DNA from: DAOTVC01 sp034437215
GTDB lineage: Bacteria > Chloroflexota > Anaerolineae > B4-G1 > SLSP01
DNA length: 10,254 nucleotides
Assembly: GCA_034437215.1 (NCBI GenBank)
Contig: DAOTVC010000092.1
Location: 1 to 10,254, forward strand
Direction: 5' to 3'
Shown: positions 1-6,126 of the stretch, piece by piece
Layout of the letters: the number at the start of each line of letters is the position of its first letter
Position numbering within the stretch: the stretch's first letter is position 1
The notes under the pieces: model-generated
Databases searched by the model: none
What the model was told of the DNA's origin: nothing
The model's input: only the letters and a program-made list of their open reading frames with translations
Made by a program: the position numbers and the translations under genes

Positions 1-1284
1 CTGCCGCCGCCGCGCGTCCCACCCATCTACGACTACATCTACGACCACGCGGGCATCGAGCGGGACTGGACGGAGATCCTCTTCCGGATCGAGCCCCCCG
101 CGTGGGGCAAGTGGATCGACGGCGTCCGGTGGTACCCGGGCATCAGCCTCACCGTCGAGACCTCGGACACCTTCCAGGTCGTCGACGTCATCACCGGCGC
201 CTTCAACACCACCCTGCTCGAGTTCTGGAACTCCGAGCGCCTGGAACTGGTAGGCTTTACCCCGAGCGCCGGGGTCGTCGTCCCCGGTCCTAACGGGGAC
301 CTTCTGGAGTGGCACGTGCCCGCGACCGCGCCGGAGGTGGTGACCCTGACCAAGGAGTTCCACGTCCGGGGCGGAGCCTGGACCGAGAGCCCGCTCCACG
401 AGGAGCTCCTCGTCGAGGGCGAGTTCTGGCAGGAGCGACCACTGTTGCTGCGCAAAGCCCCTCCTGATCTCCGACTGACAGCCGCCTACGAACCCCAGGA
501 AGCCTTCGCCGGCGAACGGGTCACCTACACCCTCTTCTACGAAAACGTAGGGGGGTACGTAAACGATGCCTGGGTGACCAGCACCTTCCCCATATCGGCC
601 CCCATCGTTCACACCGTCGCGGACCCCCTGGTACCCCAGCAGATCGGCCCCCAGGGACTGTGGGCCAGATGGGACGTCGGCGCCCTGGAGACCCATGAAG
701 GGGGAGCCATCACCGTCAGTGTCGTGTTGTCGGAGGTTTTGCAGCCCTACGAAGTGATCCACACCTACAACTACATCTACGACCAGGTGGATACCATCGG
801 CGGACAAGTGCACATTGAACACGACTGGCAACCCATCAGTTACACCATCCAACCTGTCGAGCCCACCTGGGAGAAGGAGCTCTGGATCAACGGCGAGGGG
901 CCCTTCCCCGTGACGGACGGTCCCCACCACGTCGCCACCGGGGATCTGGTGAGCATCGTCGACCGGGTCCACGTGGCGGCCGGGACCCCGGTGAGCTACA
1001 CCCTGACGGAGATCTGGCAGGAGGGGCTGGCCTTCCACGGAGCGGTCGCCACCGCCGGCATCGTCGTGACCACGACCGACAGCCTCGAGTGGCGGGGCTG
1101 GGAGATCGCGCCCAATACCTGGCACGTGCTGACCAAGACCTTCGAGGTCACCTGGTCGGACTGGGAGCCCCTGCTGATCACCGAGACCCTGCGGGTCGCC
1201 GAGGCCGATCCCGTCGAGCTGCCGCCGATCATGGTACATTTCGAACCGCCCCGCATCTACCTCCCCCTCGTCCTGCGCAACTGA
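1..1284 (+). CDS. Secreted/surface beta-repeat protein with DUF11-like domain, 5' partial
   Basis: The reading frame is open from the first base to the TGA at 1282-1284 (427 codons visible), so the true start lies upstream; the internal GTG at 316 is not needed as a start. The visible part has three blocks. A first module (about residues 10-145) begins YDYIYD and contains PPAWGKWIDG. A central domain (about 153-245) has VTYTLFYENVGGY and GLWARWDVGALETHEGGAITV, which resembles DUF11-type beta-sandwich repeats of bacterial surface proteins. A second module (about 256-410) begins YNYIYD and contains EPTWEKELWINGEG. The two outer modules look homologous, so the protein contains an internal duplication. 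The C-terminus is PRIYLPLVLRN, a tail I associate with exported Chloroflexota proteins and possibly a sorting signal. No enzyme motif is seen. Export or cell-surface location is inferred from the domain type and tail; the signal peptide would be outside the window. Confidence 0.85.
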   Translation: MPPPRVPPIYDYIYDHAGIERDWTEILFRIEPPAWGKWIDGVRWYPGISLTVETSDTFQVVDVITGAFNTTLLEFWNSERLELVGFTPSAGVVVPGPNGDLLEWHVPATAPEVVTLTKEFHVRGGAWTESPLHEELLVEGEFWQERPLLLRKAPPDLRLTAAYEPQEAFAGERVTYTLFYENVGGYVNDAWVTSTFPISAPIVHTVADPLVPQQIGPQGLWARWDVGALETHEGGAITVSVVLSEVLQPYEVIHTYNYIYDQVDTIGGQVHIEHDWQPISYTIQPVEPTWEKELWINGEGPFPVTDGPHHVATGDLVSIVDRVHVAAGTPVSYTLTEIWQEGLAFHGAVATAGIVVTTTDSLEWRGWEIAPNTWHVLTKTFEVTWSDWEPLLITETLRVAEADPVELPPIMVHFEPPRIYLPLVLRN

Positions 1285-1294
1285 CCCCCTTTTT

Positions 1295-1333
1295 ACGTCC
1301 CTCCCTGCGGCGCAGCGCCGCAGGGAGGGACGT
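1295..1333. repeat. Perfect 18-bp hairpin just downstream of the surface-protein gene
   Basis: ACGTCCCTCCCTGCGGCG at 1295-1312 is exactly complementary to 1316-1333, with the three-base loop CAG. It begins 11 bases after the stop codon. The T-run (1290-1294) lies upstream of the hairpin and no T-tract follows it on either strand, so it is not a canonical intrinsic terminator. It could still block 3' exonucleases or act as a dispersed palindromic repeat. Confidence 0.8.
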
Positions 1334-1343
1334 GAGCCTGGAC

Positions 1344-1427
1344 GGGGACGGGAAGTCCCCCTACCAAGGCCTGGCGCCGAGCGCCCACCTGCGTGGGCGT
1401 AGGCCGCCGCGGAGGGACTTCAGTCCC
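1344..1427. repeat. Cluster of small REP-like hairpins
   Basis: Four short palindromes lie back to back: GGGGAC/GTCCCC (1344-1349 and 1355-1360), GGCGC/GCGCC (1373-1377 and 1381-1385), CGCCCAC/GTGGGCG (1382-1388 and 1393-1399), and GGGACT/AGTCCC (1414-1419 and 1422-1427). The second and third overlap at 1382-1385, so they would be alternative folds. The core GGGACTTCA also occurs in the hairpin at 3350-3372, which suggests one dispersed family. No coding potential is evident. The rest of this 333-base gap holds the promoter and leader of the kinase gene. Confidence 0.6.
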
Positions 1428-1453
1428 GACACACCACAATCAGGCTCTGCATT

Positions 1454-1481
1454 TTGACGAAATTCCAACCTCGCGTATACT
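1454..1481 (+). promoter_or_regulatory. Sigma70-type promoter for the histidine kinase gene
   Basis: TTGACG (1454-1459) and TATACT (1476-1481) are separated by 16 bases in an AT-rich island between GC-rich flanks. The predicted transcription start is near 1488, giving a leader of about 130 nt before the ATG at 1618. The arrangement closely matches the promoter at 5962-5989. A second possible -10, TATAAA at 1481-1486, has poor spacing. Confidence 0.7.
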
Positions 1482-1505
1482 ATAAATAGAAACAGGACGC
1501 TAGCC

Positions 1506-1599
1506 GAAGATGCTCGCTGACAATTCATTGAACTCCTACTCGGGAGAGCCGCGCATCTTCCACCCATTCCGGGAACTCCGCGCCGCCACCCGGGAGTAG
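1506..1599 (+). other. Structured leader with a possible 29-codon upstream ORF
   Basis: GAAGATGC (1506-1513) can pair with GCATCTTC (1553-1560), and CTACTC (1536-1541) can pair with GAGTAG (1594-1599). The two pairings interleave, so they would compete. A short frame ATG (1510-1512) to TAG (1597-1599) spans both; its stop codon lies inside the last pairing arm. The short frame has no good ribosome binding site (AGGA at 1493-1496 is too distant), so translation is doubtful. A regulatory leader is possible but unproven. Confidence 0.25.
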
Positions 1600-1617
1600 A
1601 GGTCGAGATCTGAGACT

Positions 1618-3117
1618 ATGAACAAGAAGTGGCTTTTATCCTATCCGGAGCGCGTGGTAGGGCTGAGTTGGATGGCCTACGCGCTGCTCTTCTATCTGCT
1701 CTATGACCCGGTGACGCCCCTTGCCCTGGCCCTGCTCATCGTGCCCGTCGGGCTGACGGGCTGGCTGCTGGGCCTCTACTGGGGTATCGTCGCCGGCGCC
1801 CTCGCCTATCCCCTGAACCGCTGGCTCGTGCAGCTGATGGCGGCTCCGAACGGCCCCTCCATCCCCACCGAGGGGCTCCTCACGGCGCTGGCCCTCTTCG
1901 CCGCCGGTGCGGGGCTGGGTTACGCCCGGGAGCTGGAGCAGCGCCGGCAGAAGGATCTGGCGGCCCACCGCATGGCAGAGGAGATCCTGCGCAAGAGCAA
2001 CGAGCTCTTTTACCGGATCTTCTACGTCTTTCCCGACCCGGCCGTGCTCTGGGAGCGGGGCGACGACGGCAACGTCCGTCTTATCGGCGTCAACCAGACC
2101 GCTCTGGCAGAGTCGGGGGGGCGGATCGGGGAGGCCGTGAAAGAGCCGCCGGAGGTCGTCTTCGGGCACGCGCCGGAGCTCCTGGCGAAGATCCGCGAGG
2201 CCTTCGAGGGAGGCACCCGGCGGTTGGAGCTCCTCTACGACTCCCAGGCCAACGGGGAGAGCCGCTGGATCTTCGCCGACTACATCAAGATCAGCGAGAG
2301 CTACCTCCTCTGCGTCCACCGGGACATCGATGGGCGCAAGCGGATGGAGGAGTCGCTGCGGGAGTACGCTGCCGAGCTGGAGGCCAACAACATCGAGTTG
2401 GACGCCTTCGCCCACACCGTGGCCCACGATCTGCGCACCCCCCTCTCCCTCATCATCGGCTACGGCGAGTTCCTGGACGCCTGCCTGGAGGAGCTGCCCG
2501 CCCAGGAGGTCCGCACGAACCTGGGCATCATCCTGCAGACGGCCCGCAAGATCAACTCCATCGTCAAGGAGCTCCTCCTCCTCGCCAGCGTACGCCAGAT
2601 GGACGAGGTGCAGACCAAGGCACTGGACACGGGCCAGATCGTGGGAGAGGTGCTGGAGCGGCTGCAGGAAGCCATTGGGGAGTCCAAGGCAGAGATCAGC
2701 CTACCTGAGAGCTGGCCCGCGGCCATCGGTTACGCCTCCTGGGTAGAAGAGGTCTGGGTCAACTACCTGAGCAACGCCCTCAAGTACGGCGGGAAGCCGC
2801 CGCGCGTGGAGCTGGGCGCGGACCCGCCTTCCAACGGCGCCGGACAGGTCCGCTTCTGGGTGCACGACAACGGGCACGGGCTGACGGGCGAGCAGTGCAC
2901 CCAGCTCTTCGCCCAGTTCAAGCGGCTGCACGAATCGCGGGCCGAGGGGTACGGGCTGGGGCTCTCCATCGTCCAGCGCATCGTCAAGAAGCTGGGGGGC
3001 GAGGTGGGTGTGGAGAGCGAGGTAGGCAAGGGGAGCACCTTCTGGTTCACCCTCCCCGCCGGACCTAATGCGGCACCGGTCTCCGAGCAGATGCCCGTTA
3101 GAGCGGCTCGTAGTTAG
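1618..3117 (+). CDS. Membrane-bound PAS-type sensor histidine kinase (orphan)
   Basis: This 499-residue protein senses a signal and autophosphorylates on histidine. About four hydrophobic segments (roughly residues 14-30, 32-50, 51-72, 86-103) form an N-terminal membrane domain with little extracellular sequence. A helical linker follows (103-128), then a PAS-like domain (about 129-238, ending in VHRDIDGRKRMEE). The HisKA dimerisation domain has the H-box AHDLRTP with phospho-acceptor His270. The ATPase domain (about 372-481) shows the N-box (Asn386 in NYLSNALKY), DNGHGL at 417-422, the F-box-like LFAQFKRLH, GYGLGLS at 444-450, and GKGSTFWFTLP. All catalytic boxes are intact, so it should be active. 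The kinase core resembles phytochrome/PAS-type hybrid families. No response regulator is adjacent, so the partner is unknown. The ATG at 1618 is preceded only by weak GGAG/GAGG motifs 15-22 bases upstream, but it immediately precedes the hydrophobic segment. Confidence 0.93.
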   Translation: MNKKWLLSYPERVVGLSWMAYALLFYLLYDPVTPLALALLIVPVGLTGWLLGLYWGIVAGALAYPLNRWLVQLMAAPNGPSIPTEGLLTALALFAAGAGLGYARELEQRRQKDLAAHRMAEEILRKSNELFYRIFYVFPDPAVLWERGDDGNVRLIGVNQTALAESGGRIGEAVKEPPEVVFGHAPELLAKIREAFEGGTRRLELLYDSQANGESRWIFADYIKISESYLLCVHRDIDGRKRMEESLREYAAELEANNIELDAFAHTVAHDLRTPLSLIIGYGEFLDACLEELPAQEVRTNLGIILQTARKINSIVKELLLLASVRQMDEVQTKALDTGQIVGEVLERLQEAIGESKAEISLPESWPAAIGYASWVEEVWVNYLSNALKYGGKPPRVELGADPPSNGAGQVRFWVHDNGHGLTGEQCTQLFAQFKRLHESRAEGYGLGLSIVQRIVKKLGGEVGVESEVGKGSTFWFTLPAGPNAAPVSEQMPVRAARS

Positions 3118-3119
3118 CC

Positions 3120-3151
3120 GGAGTGCCTTCAACGCGACTCCCCCTTTTTTT
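3120..3151 (+). terminator. Intrinsic terminator of the histidine kinase gene
   Basis: GGAGT (3120-3124) pairs with ACTCC (3137-3141); the stem can be extended by GC/GC around a one-base bulge. It is followed by CCC and seven T residues (3145-3151). It starts three bases after the TAG stop. The stem is short, but the position and T-tract fit a Rho-independent terminator. Confidence 0.6.
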
Positions 3152-3253
3152 CTCCAGGTCAAATCAAAGTTTCTAAGGCTGAAAATTTTTTTCTCGGGCT
3201 GAAACTGCGCGTTGACGGCGTGAAAATCGGGCATCCGCACGCGTCCACTACCC

Positions 3254-3372
3254 GCCCGGCGATAAATCGCCGGGCTAGAAGCAGCGCCCCCTGAAGGGGG
3301 CTCCCGAAGCGGGACCGTCCCAGCCCGCTTTAGCGGGCGCCGCTACATAGCGTGGGGACTTCATCCCCACGC
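3254..3372. repeat. Array of REP-like palindromes
   Basis: At least four distinct hairpins are packed into 119 bases: GCCCGGCGAT/ATCGCCGGGC (3254-3263 and 3266-3275), GCCCCC/GGGGGC with loop TGAA (3286-3301), GCCCGCT/AGCGGGC (3323-3329 and 3332-3338), and GCGTGGGGA/TCCCCACGC with loop CTTCA (3350-3358 and 3364-3372). Minor palindromes lie between them (3303-3313, 3311-3321). No open frame on either strand looks like a gene. The pattern resembles clustered REP elements, whose mobility in other bacteria is linked to REP-associated tyrosine transposases; no such gene is in the window. The array fills most of the middle of a 503-base gap. Confidence 0.75.
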
Positions 3373-3425
3373 GGGGCCGGGATCGCGACCGGGTCGGCGA
3401 CGAGAGCCGGCGGTTTCAAGCGAAA

Positions 3426-3508
3426 AGTTCGTAGTAAGCGACGAAGCGAAGCGGAGTCGCGTCACGGCACTCCGGCTGGCGCCTGCGTACCTGCCTGAAC
3501 TACGAACT
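3426..3508. repeat. Inverted repeat AGTTCGTAGT enclosing 63 bases
   Basis: AGTTCGTAGT (3426-3435) is the exact reverse complement of ACTACGAACT (3499-3508). The enclosed sequence also contains GCGAC (3438-3442) and GTCGC (3456-3460). The repeat follows the hairpin array and probably belongs to the same repeat-derived block. No gene is seen inside it. Confidence 0.55.
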
Positions 3509-3519
3509 ACTTAAGCATC

Positions 3520-3564
3520 CAAGCGCTTGCAGTTTTCCCCGCCTGCCGTACAATCCTGATCAGG
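3520..3564 (+). promoter_or_regulatory. Promoter of the Nudix gene with two flanking palindromes
   Basis: TTGCAG (3527-3532) and TACAAT (3549-3554) are 16 bases apart, with a predicted start near 3561 and a leader of about 60 nt. Two perfect 10-bp palindromes sit on the promoter: CAAGCGCTTG (3520-3529) overlaps the -35 box, and CCTGATCAGG (3555-3564) covers the start region. AAGCGCTT cores are typical of LacI/GalR-family operators, so repression by such a regulator is possible but inferred. Confidence 0.5.
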
Positions 3565-3620
3565 CAAGCACCCCATTCCCATACCCGCCTGGCGCTAGCC
3601 GGGCTTTCAGCAGGAGAGAG

Positions 3621-4445
3621 ATGCGCATCTTCGGCACGGAAGGATCGGTTCCCGCGCTGCCCGAACCCTGGACCACACTGCGGACGACGGTGGTCACCAG
3701 CGACTACATCCTCACGCCGCGGGTCTACTTCACGCTGCGCGCGGCCTTCGAGCACTACCAGGTCAGCGCCACGCCCGCGCTGGCGTCCCTGGCCCCCGAA
3801 TACGGGAGCGACGAGTTCCTGCAGTGCGTGGACGTGCGCGGGGAGCGTCCTACCCTGCCGGAGCGCGTGGTCGAGGACTACCGGGAATTCGTGGAGGAGA
3901 CCCCCGACTTCGCCACCTGGCTGCGCCCCATCTCCGGGACGAACCCCTCCGCCTTCCTCCTCGCCCGTTGGCTCTGCCACCTGGGAGGCTTCCGCCATCC
4001 CGCCGTAGGGCTCTTCATCGAGCATCCCACGAGAGCAGATCACCTCCTGGTGCAGGTGCGCGGTGTGGAGAAGGCGGAAGCGCCCGGCGCCTTCGGTCTC
4101 CCGGCGGCGGGGCACATCGGAGGTCTCACCCTCGCCCGGGAGAGCCTCCTCCGCGAGCTCCACGAGGAGCTGGGGCTAGAGGAGGAGGACCTCGACGACC
4201 TCGAGCTGCTGGACACCTACAACTACCGGGACCGGGCCGCGGAGGCCATCTACTACAACGTCGAGTTTCGCTCCGTCTTCCGCTGCCGCCTCAAACCGGG
4301 CAGGATGGAAGCCATCCGCTTCAAGGACGGGGAGGTGGCAGCCGTCGCCATCTTTACCCGCGAGGCACTGCGCGCGCTGGTCAACCACTTCCCCGATCAC
4401 ATCGCATCCGGCTTGGGGGCCGCGCTGCCCCTCTACCGGGAGTGA
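3621..4445 (+). CDS. Nudix-box hydrolase-like protein with unassigned N-terminal extension
   Basis: This 274-residue, probably cytoplasmic protein contains a Nudix box at residues 164-186. Nudix enzymes cleave nucleoside diphosphates linked to another moiety. The pattern G-x5-E-x7-REUxEExGU is matched as G164, then REL (178-180), EE (182-183) and GL (185-186), so the metal-binding glutamates of the REUxEE core are present. The first conserved Glu is Thr170 instead. The box is followed by an acidic stretch (EEEDLDDLELLD). Residues 1-120 are not recognised and show no hydrophobic segments; the usual Nudix domain is about 130-150 residues, so this is a two-part protein. AGGAGAG at 3612-3618 gives a short-spaced ribosome site for ATG 3621. 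It has its own promoter and a terminator that overlaps its stop codon, so it seems monocistronic. The substrate cannot be inferred; neither neighbour suggests one. Confidence 0.82.
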   Translation: MRIFGTEGSVPALPEPWTTLRTTVVTSDYILTPRVYFTLRAAFEHYQVSATPALASLAPEYGSDEFLQCVDVRGERPTLPERVVEDYREFVEETPDFATWLRPISGTNPSAFLLARWLCHLGGFRHPAVGLFIEHPTRADHLLVQVRGVEKAEAPGAFGLPAAGHIGGLTLARESLLRELHEELGLEEEDLDDLELLDTYNYRDRAAEAIYYNVEFRSVFRCRLKPGRMEAIRFKDGEVAAVAIFTREALRALVNHFPDHIASGLGAALPLYRE

Positions 4446-4468
4446 AACGTGACAAGCCTCACGTTTTT
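4445..4468 (+). terminator. Probable intrinsic terminator of the Nudix gene
   Basis: AAACGTGA (4445-4452) pairs with TCACGTTT (4459-4466) across the six-base loop CAAGCC. The right arm runs into five T residues (4464-4468). The stem is AT-rich and therefore weak. It begins on the last base of the stop codon. The same GTGAAACGT string sits at the end of the oxidoreductase gene at 5681-5689. Confidence 0.5.
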
Positions 4469-4485
4469 ACGTTTTACGCTTCACG
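4461..4485. repeat. Short tandem ACGTTTY-like heptamers
   Basis: ACG-TTTTT, ACG-TTTT, ACG-CTTC and ACG follow in series. The unit matches TTACGTTTCACGC at 5855-5867, the right end of the fold-back element. It probably belongs to a dispersed intergenic repeat family; the left part doubles as the terminator arm. Confidence 0.4.
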
Positions 4486-4556
4486 CTCCGATTTAACCTT
4501 AGCCCACGTTCCATAGAGTCCCGCTACGGTAACCAGACTTCTACAGAAGGAGAGAC

Positions 4557-5684
4557 ATGAAACCTGAGACCAACGTCGGCATCATCGGCACGAAGTTCAT
4601 GGGGCGCGCCCACAGCAACGCCCTCATCGACCTGCCCCTCTTCTTCGACCTCCCCGTCACGCCCGTGCGGCGGGTGGCCTGCGGGCGCAACGTGGAGGAG
4701 CTCGCGGTCTTCGCGGGACGTTTCGGCTGGCAGAACACCGAGAGCGACTGGGAGCGGCTGGTAGAGCGGGAGGACGTCGATCTCGTGGACATCTGCACCT
4801 CCAACGCCACCCACATGCCCATCGCCCTCGCCGCCGCCAGGGCGGGCAAGGACATCCTCTGCGAGAAGCCCCTCGCCCTCAACACCGGGGAGGCCCGCCG
4901 GATGCTGGACGCCGTACGCGAGGCGGGGGTCAAGCATATGGTGGCCTTCAACTACCGGCGGGTGCCCGCCGTCGCCCTCGCCAAGCGGCTCATCGCCGAG
5001 GGGCGCGTGGGGCGGATCTACCACTTCAACGCCGTCTACTACCAGAGCTGGTTGGTGGACCCCGGCTTCCCCCTCGTCTGGCGCCACCGGGCGGGGGAAG
5101 CCGGGAGCGGCGCCCACGGCGATCTCAACGCCCACATCGTCGACCTCGCCCGCTACCTCGTCGGCGAGATCGAGGCGGTCTCGGGCGTCAAGGAGACCTT
5201 CATCAAGGAGCGCCCCCTGCCCGCAGGCGAGGGGACGGGTGAGGTGACCGTGGACGACGCCGCCTCCTTCCTGACCCGCTTCCGGGAGGGCGCGCTGGGC
5301 TCCTTCACGGCGACCCGCTTCGCCACGGGGCGCAAGAACCAGCTCCGCCTGGAGATCTTTGGCAGCGAGGGGGCCCTCATCTTCGACCTGCAGCGGCTGA
5401 ACGAGCTGCAGTTCTACGATCGCGCCGACGCCCCGGCGGACGGCTTCCGCACCCTCCTGGTGACCCAGGAGGCCCACCCCTACATGGAGGCCTGGTGGCC
5501 CGACGGGCACATCATCGGGTGGGAGCACACCTTCATCCACCAGATGCGCGACCTCCTGGTCGCCATCGGCGAGGAGACGCCCATCTGTCCCGACTTCTAC
5601 GACGGGCTGCGCTGCCAGCAGGTACTGGACGCCGTGCTCGATTCGGCGGAGAGGCGGCGCTGGGTGGAGGTCCCCGAGGCGTGA
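4557..5684 (+). CDS. Gfo/Idh/MocA-family NAD(P)-dependent oxidoreductase
   Basis: This 375-residue protein is a predicted cytoplasmic sugar- or cyclitol-type dehydrogenase. The N-terminal Rossmann fold starts NVGIIGTKFMGRAHS, with the nucleotide-binding glycines at 8, 11 and 16. DICTSNATHMPIA and the family signature CEKPLAL follow, with Lys104 of the EKP motif as the usual catalytic or substrate-binding lysine. In the C-terminal alpha/beta domain, GDLNAHIVDLARYL supplies the conserved Asp189, His193 and Asp196 pattern. The length is normal for the family, and no residue loss is seen. AAGGAG at 4547-4552 precedes ATG 4557. A terminator-like hairpin lies between it and the upstream Nudix gene and no clear promoter is visible, so it may depend on read-through or an unrecognised promoter. 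The substrate is unknown; myo-inositol, glucose-fructose and amino-sugar dehydrogenases all belong here. Its stop codon lies within the left end of the fold-back element. Confidence 0.92.
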   Translation: MKPETNVGIIGTKFMGRAHSNALIDLPLFFDLPVTPVRRVACGRNVEELAVFAGRFGWQNTESDWERLVEREDVDLVDICTSNATHMPIALAAARAGKDILCEKPLALNTGEARRMLDAVREAGVKHMVAFNYRRVPAVALAKRLIAEGRVGRIYHFNAVYYQSWLVDPGFPLVWRHRAGEAGSGAHGDLNAHIVDLARYLVGEIEAVSGVKETFIKERPLPAGEGTGEVTVDDAASFLTRFREGALGSFTATRFATGRKNQLRLEIFGSEGALIFDLQRLNELQFYDRADAPADGFRTLLVTQEAHPYMEAWWPDGHIIGWEHTFIHQMRDLLVAIGEETPICPDFYDGLRCQQVLDAVLDSAERRRWVEVPEA

Positions 5685-5867
5685 AACGTAAGGATGGCTC
5701 TACTGAAAGAACTCTATTTCACCACAGAGGACAGAGAGAACACTGAGAAAATCATGGAGATTATTATAAAAGTCAAACCAAAAGTTTAACATCAAAAAAT
5801 CTCCGTGATCTCCGTGGTAAGAGAGCTTTTTTCAGCGGAGCCAAGGACCTTGCTTTACGTTTCACGC
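5679..5867. mobile_element. MITE-like fold-back element overlapping a stop codon
   Basis: The outer ends GCGTGAAACGTAA (5679-5691) and TTACGTTTCACGC (5855-5867) are perfect 13-bp inverted repeats. Inside them, 5696-5741 and the reverse complement of 5799-5842 align well: GGCTC..CTGAAA..AA..CTCT..TT..ACCAC.GAG with few mismatches. The whole 189-bp block is therefore nearly self-complementary around an AT-rich centre (about 5745-5795). There is no ORF for a transposase. Its ACCACAGAG and CTCCGTGGT motifs resemble common dispersed repeats seen in many bacterial genomes. The TGA of the upstream oxidoreductase (5682-5684) is inside the left end. No flanking target-site duplication was established. 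Confidence 0.6.
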
Positions 5868-5894
5868 TGCTCGATCCGGTGCGCCACATCCGCG

Positions 5895-5927
5895 GGGGAT
5901 GGTCTCTACATACGTGGGGCCATCCCC
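5895..5927. other. GC-rich hairpin upstream of the NACHT promoter
   Basis: GGGGATGG (5895-5902) pairs with CCATCCCC (5920-5927) over a 17-base loop, followed by TTATT. It could be a weak terminator that insulates the downstream promoter, or another palindromic repeat. No gene is visible between 5868 and 6126. Confidence 0.35.
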
Positions 5928-5961
5928 TTATTGCGGGTTCCAACTTCTTACTAACAGTTGG

Positions 5962-5989
5962 TTGACACCCCCGGCGCGCCCAATATACT
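5962..5989 (+). promoter_or_regulatory. Near-consensus promoter of the NACHT-caspase unit
   Basis: A perfect TTGACA (5962-5967) and TATACT (5984-5989) are separated by 16 bases. The predicted start is near 5996, leaving a leader of about 130 nt before ATG 6127. This is the strongest promoter match in the window and suggests constitutive transcription unless a repressor acts in the GC-rich spacer or leader. Confidence 0.75.
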
Positions 5990-6126
5990 TAGGGATACTC
6001 TCTAATTTTAACCGCAAGCCCGATTGAGTGCCGCACCCCTCACATCGCAGCGACCACAATAACCGTCAGGTACCCGGCCCGGGGGATCTGAGAGGGGCAT
6101 GCGCTGATCGGACAAGGAGATAGTGG

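Noticed and set aside
316..1284. A gene starting at the GTG at 316
   Set aside because: The same frame is open to position 1 and the upstream translation continues the same beta-rich repeat protein, so 316 is an internal codon.
1295..1333. A Rho-independent terminator
   Set aside because: The hairpin is excellent but no T-tract follows it on either strand.
3254..3508. A CRISPR array or an RNA gene
   Set aside because: The palindromes differ from one another, there are no equal-length spacers between identical repeats, and no tRNA-like fold is apparent.
4524..5540. A 338-codon minus-strand frame opposite the oxidoreductase gene
   Set aside because: Low-complexity translation without recognisable motifs, fully covered by a well-supported plus-strand gene. 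The same applies to minus-strand frames at 1636-2427, 2701-3240 and 6316-7332.
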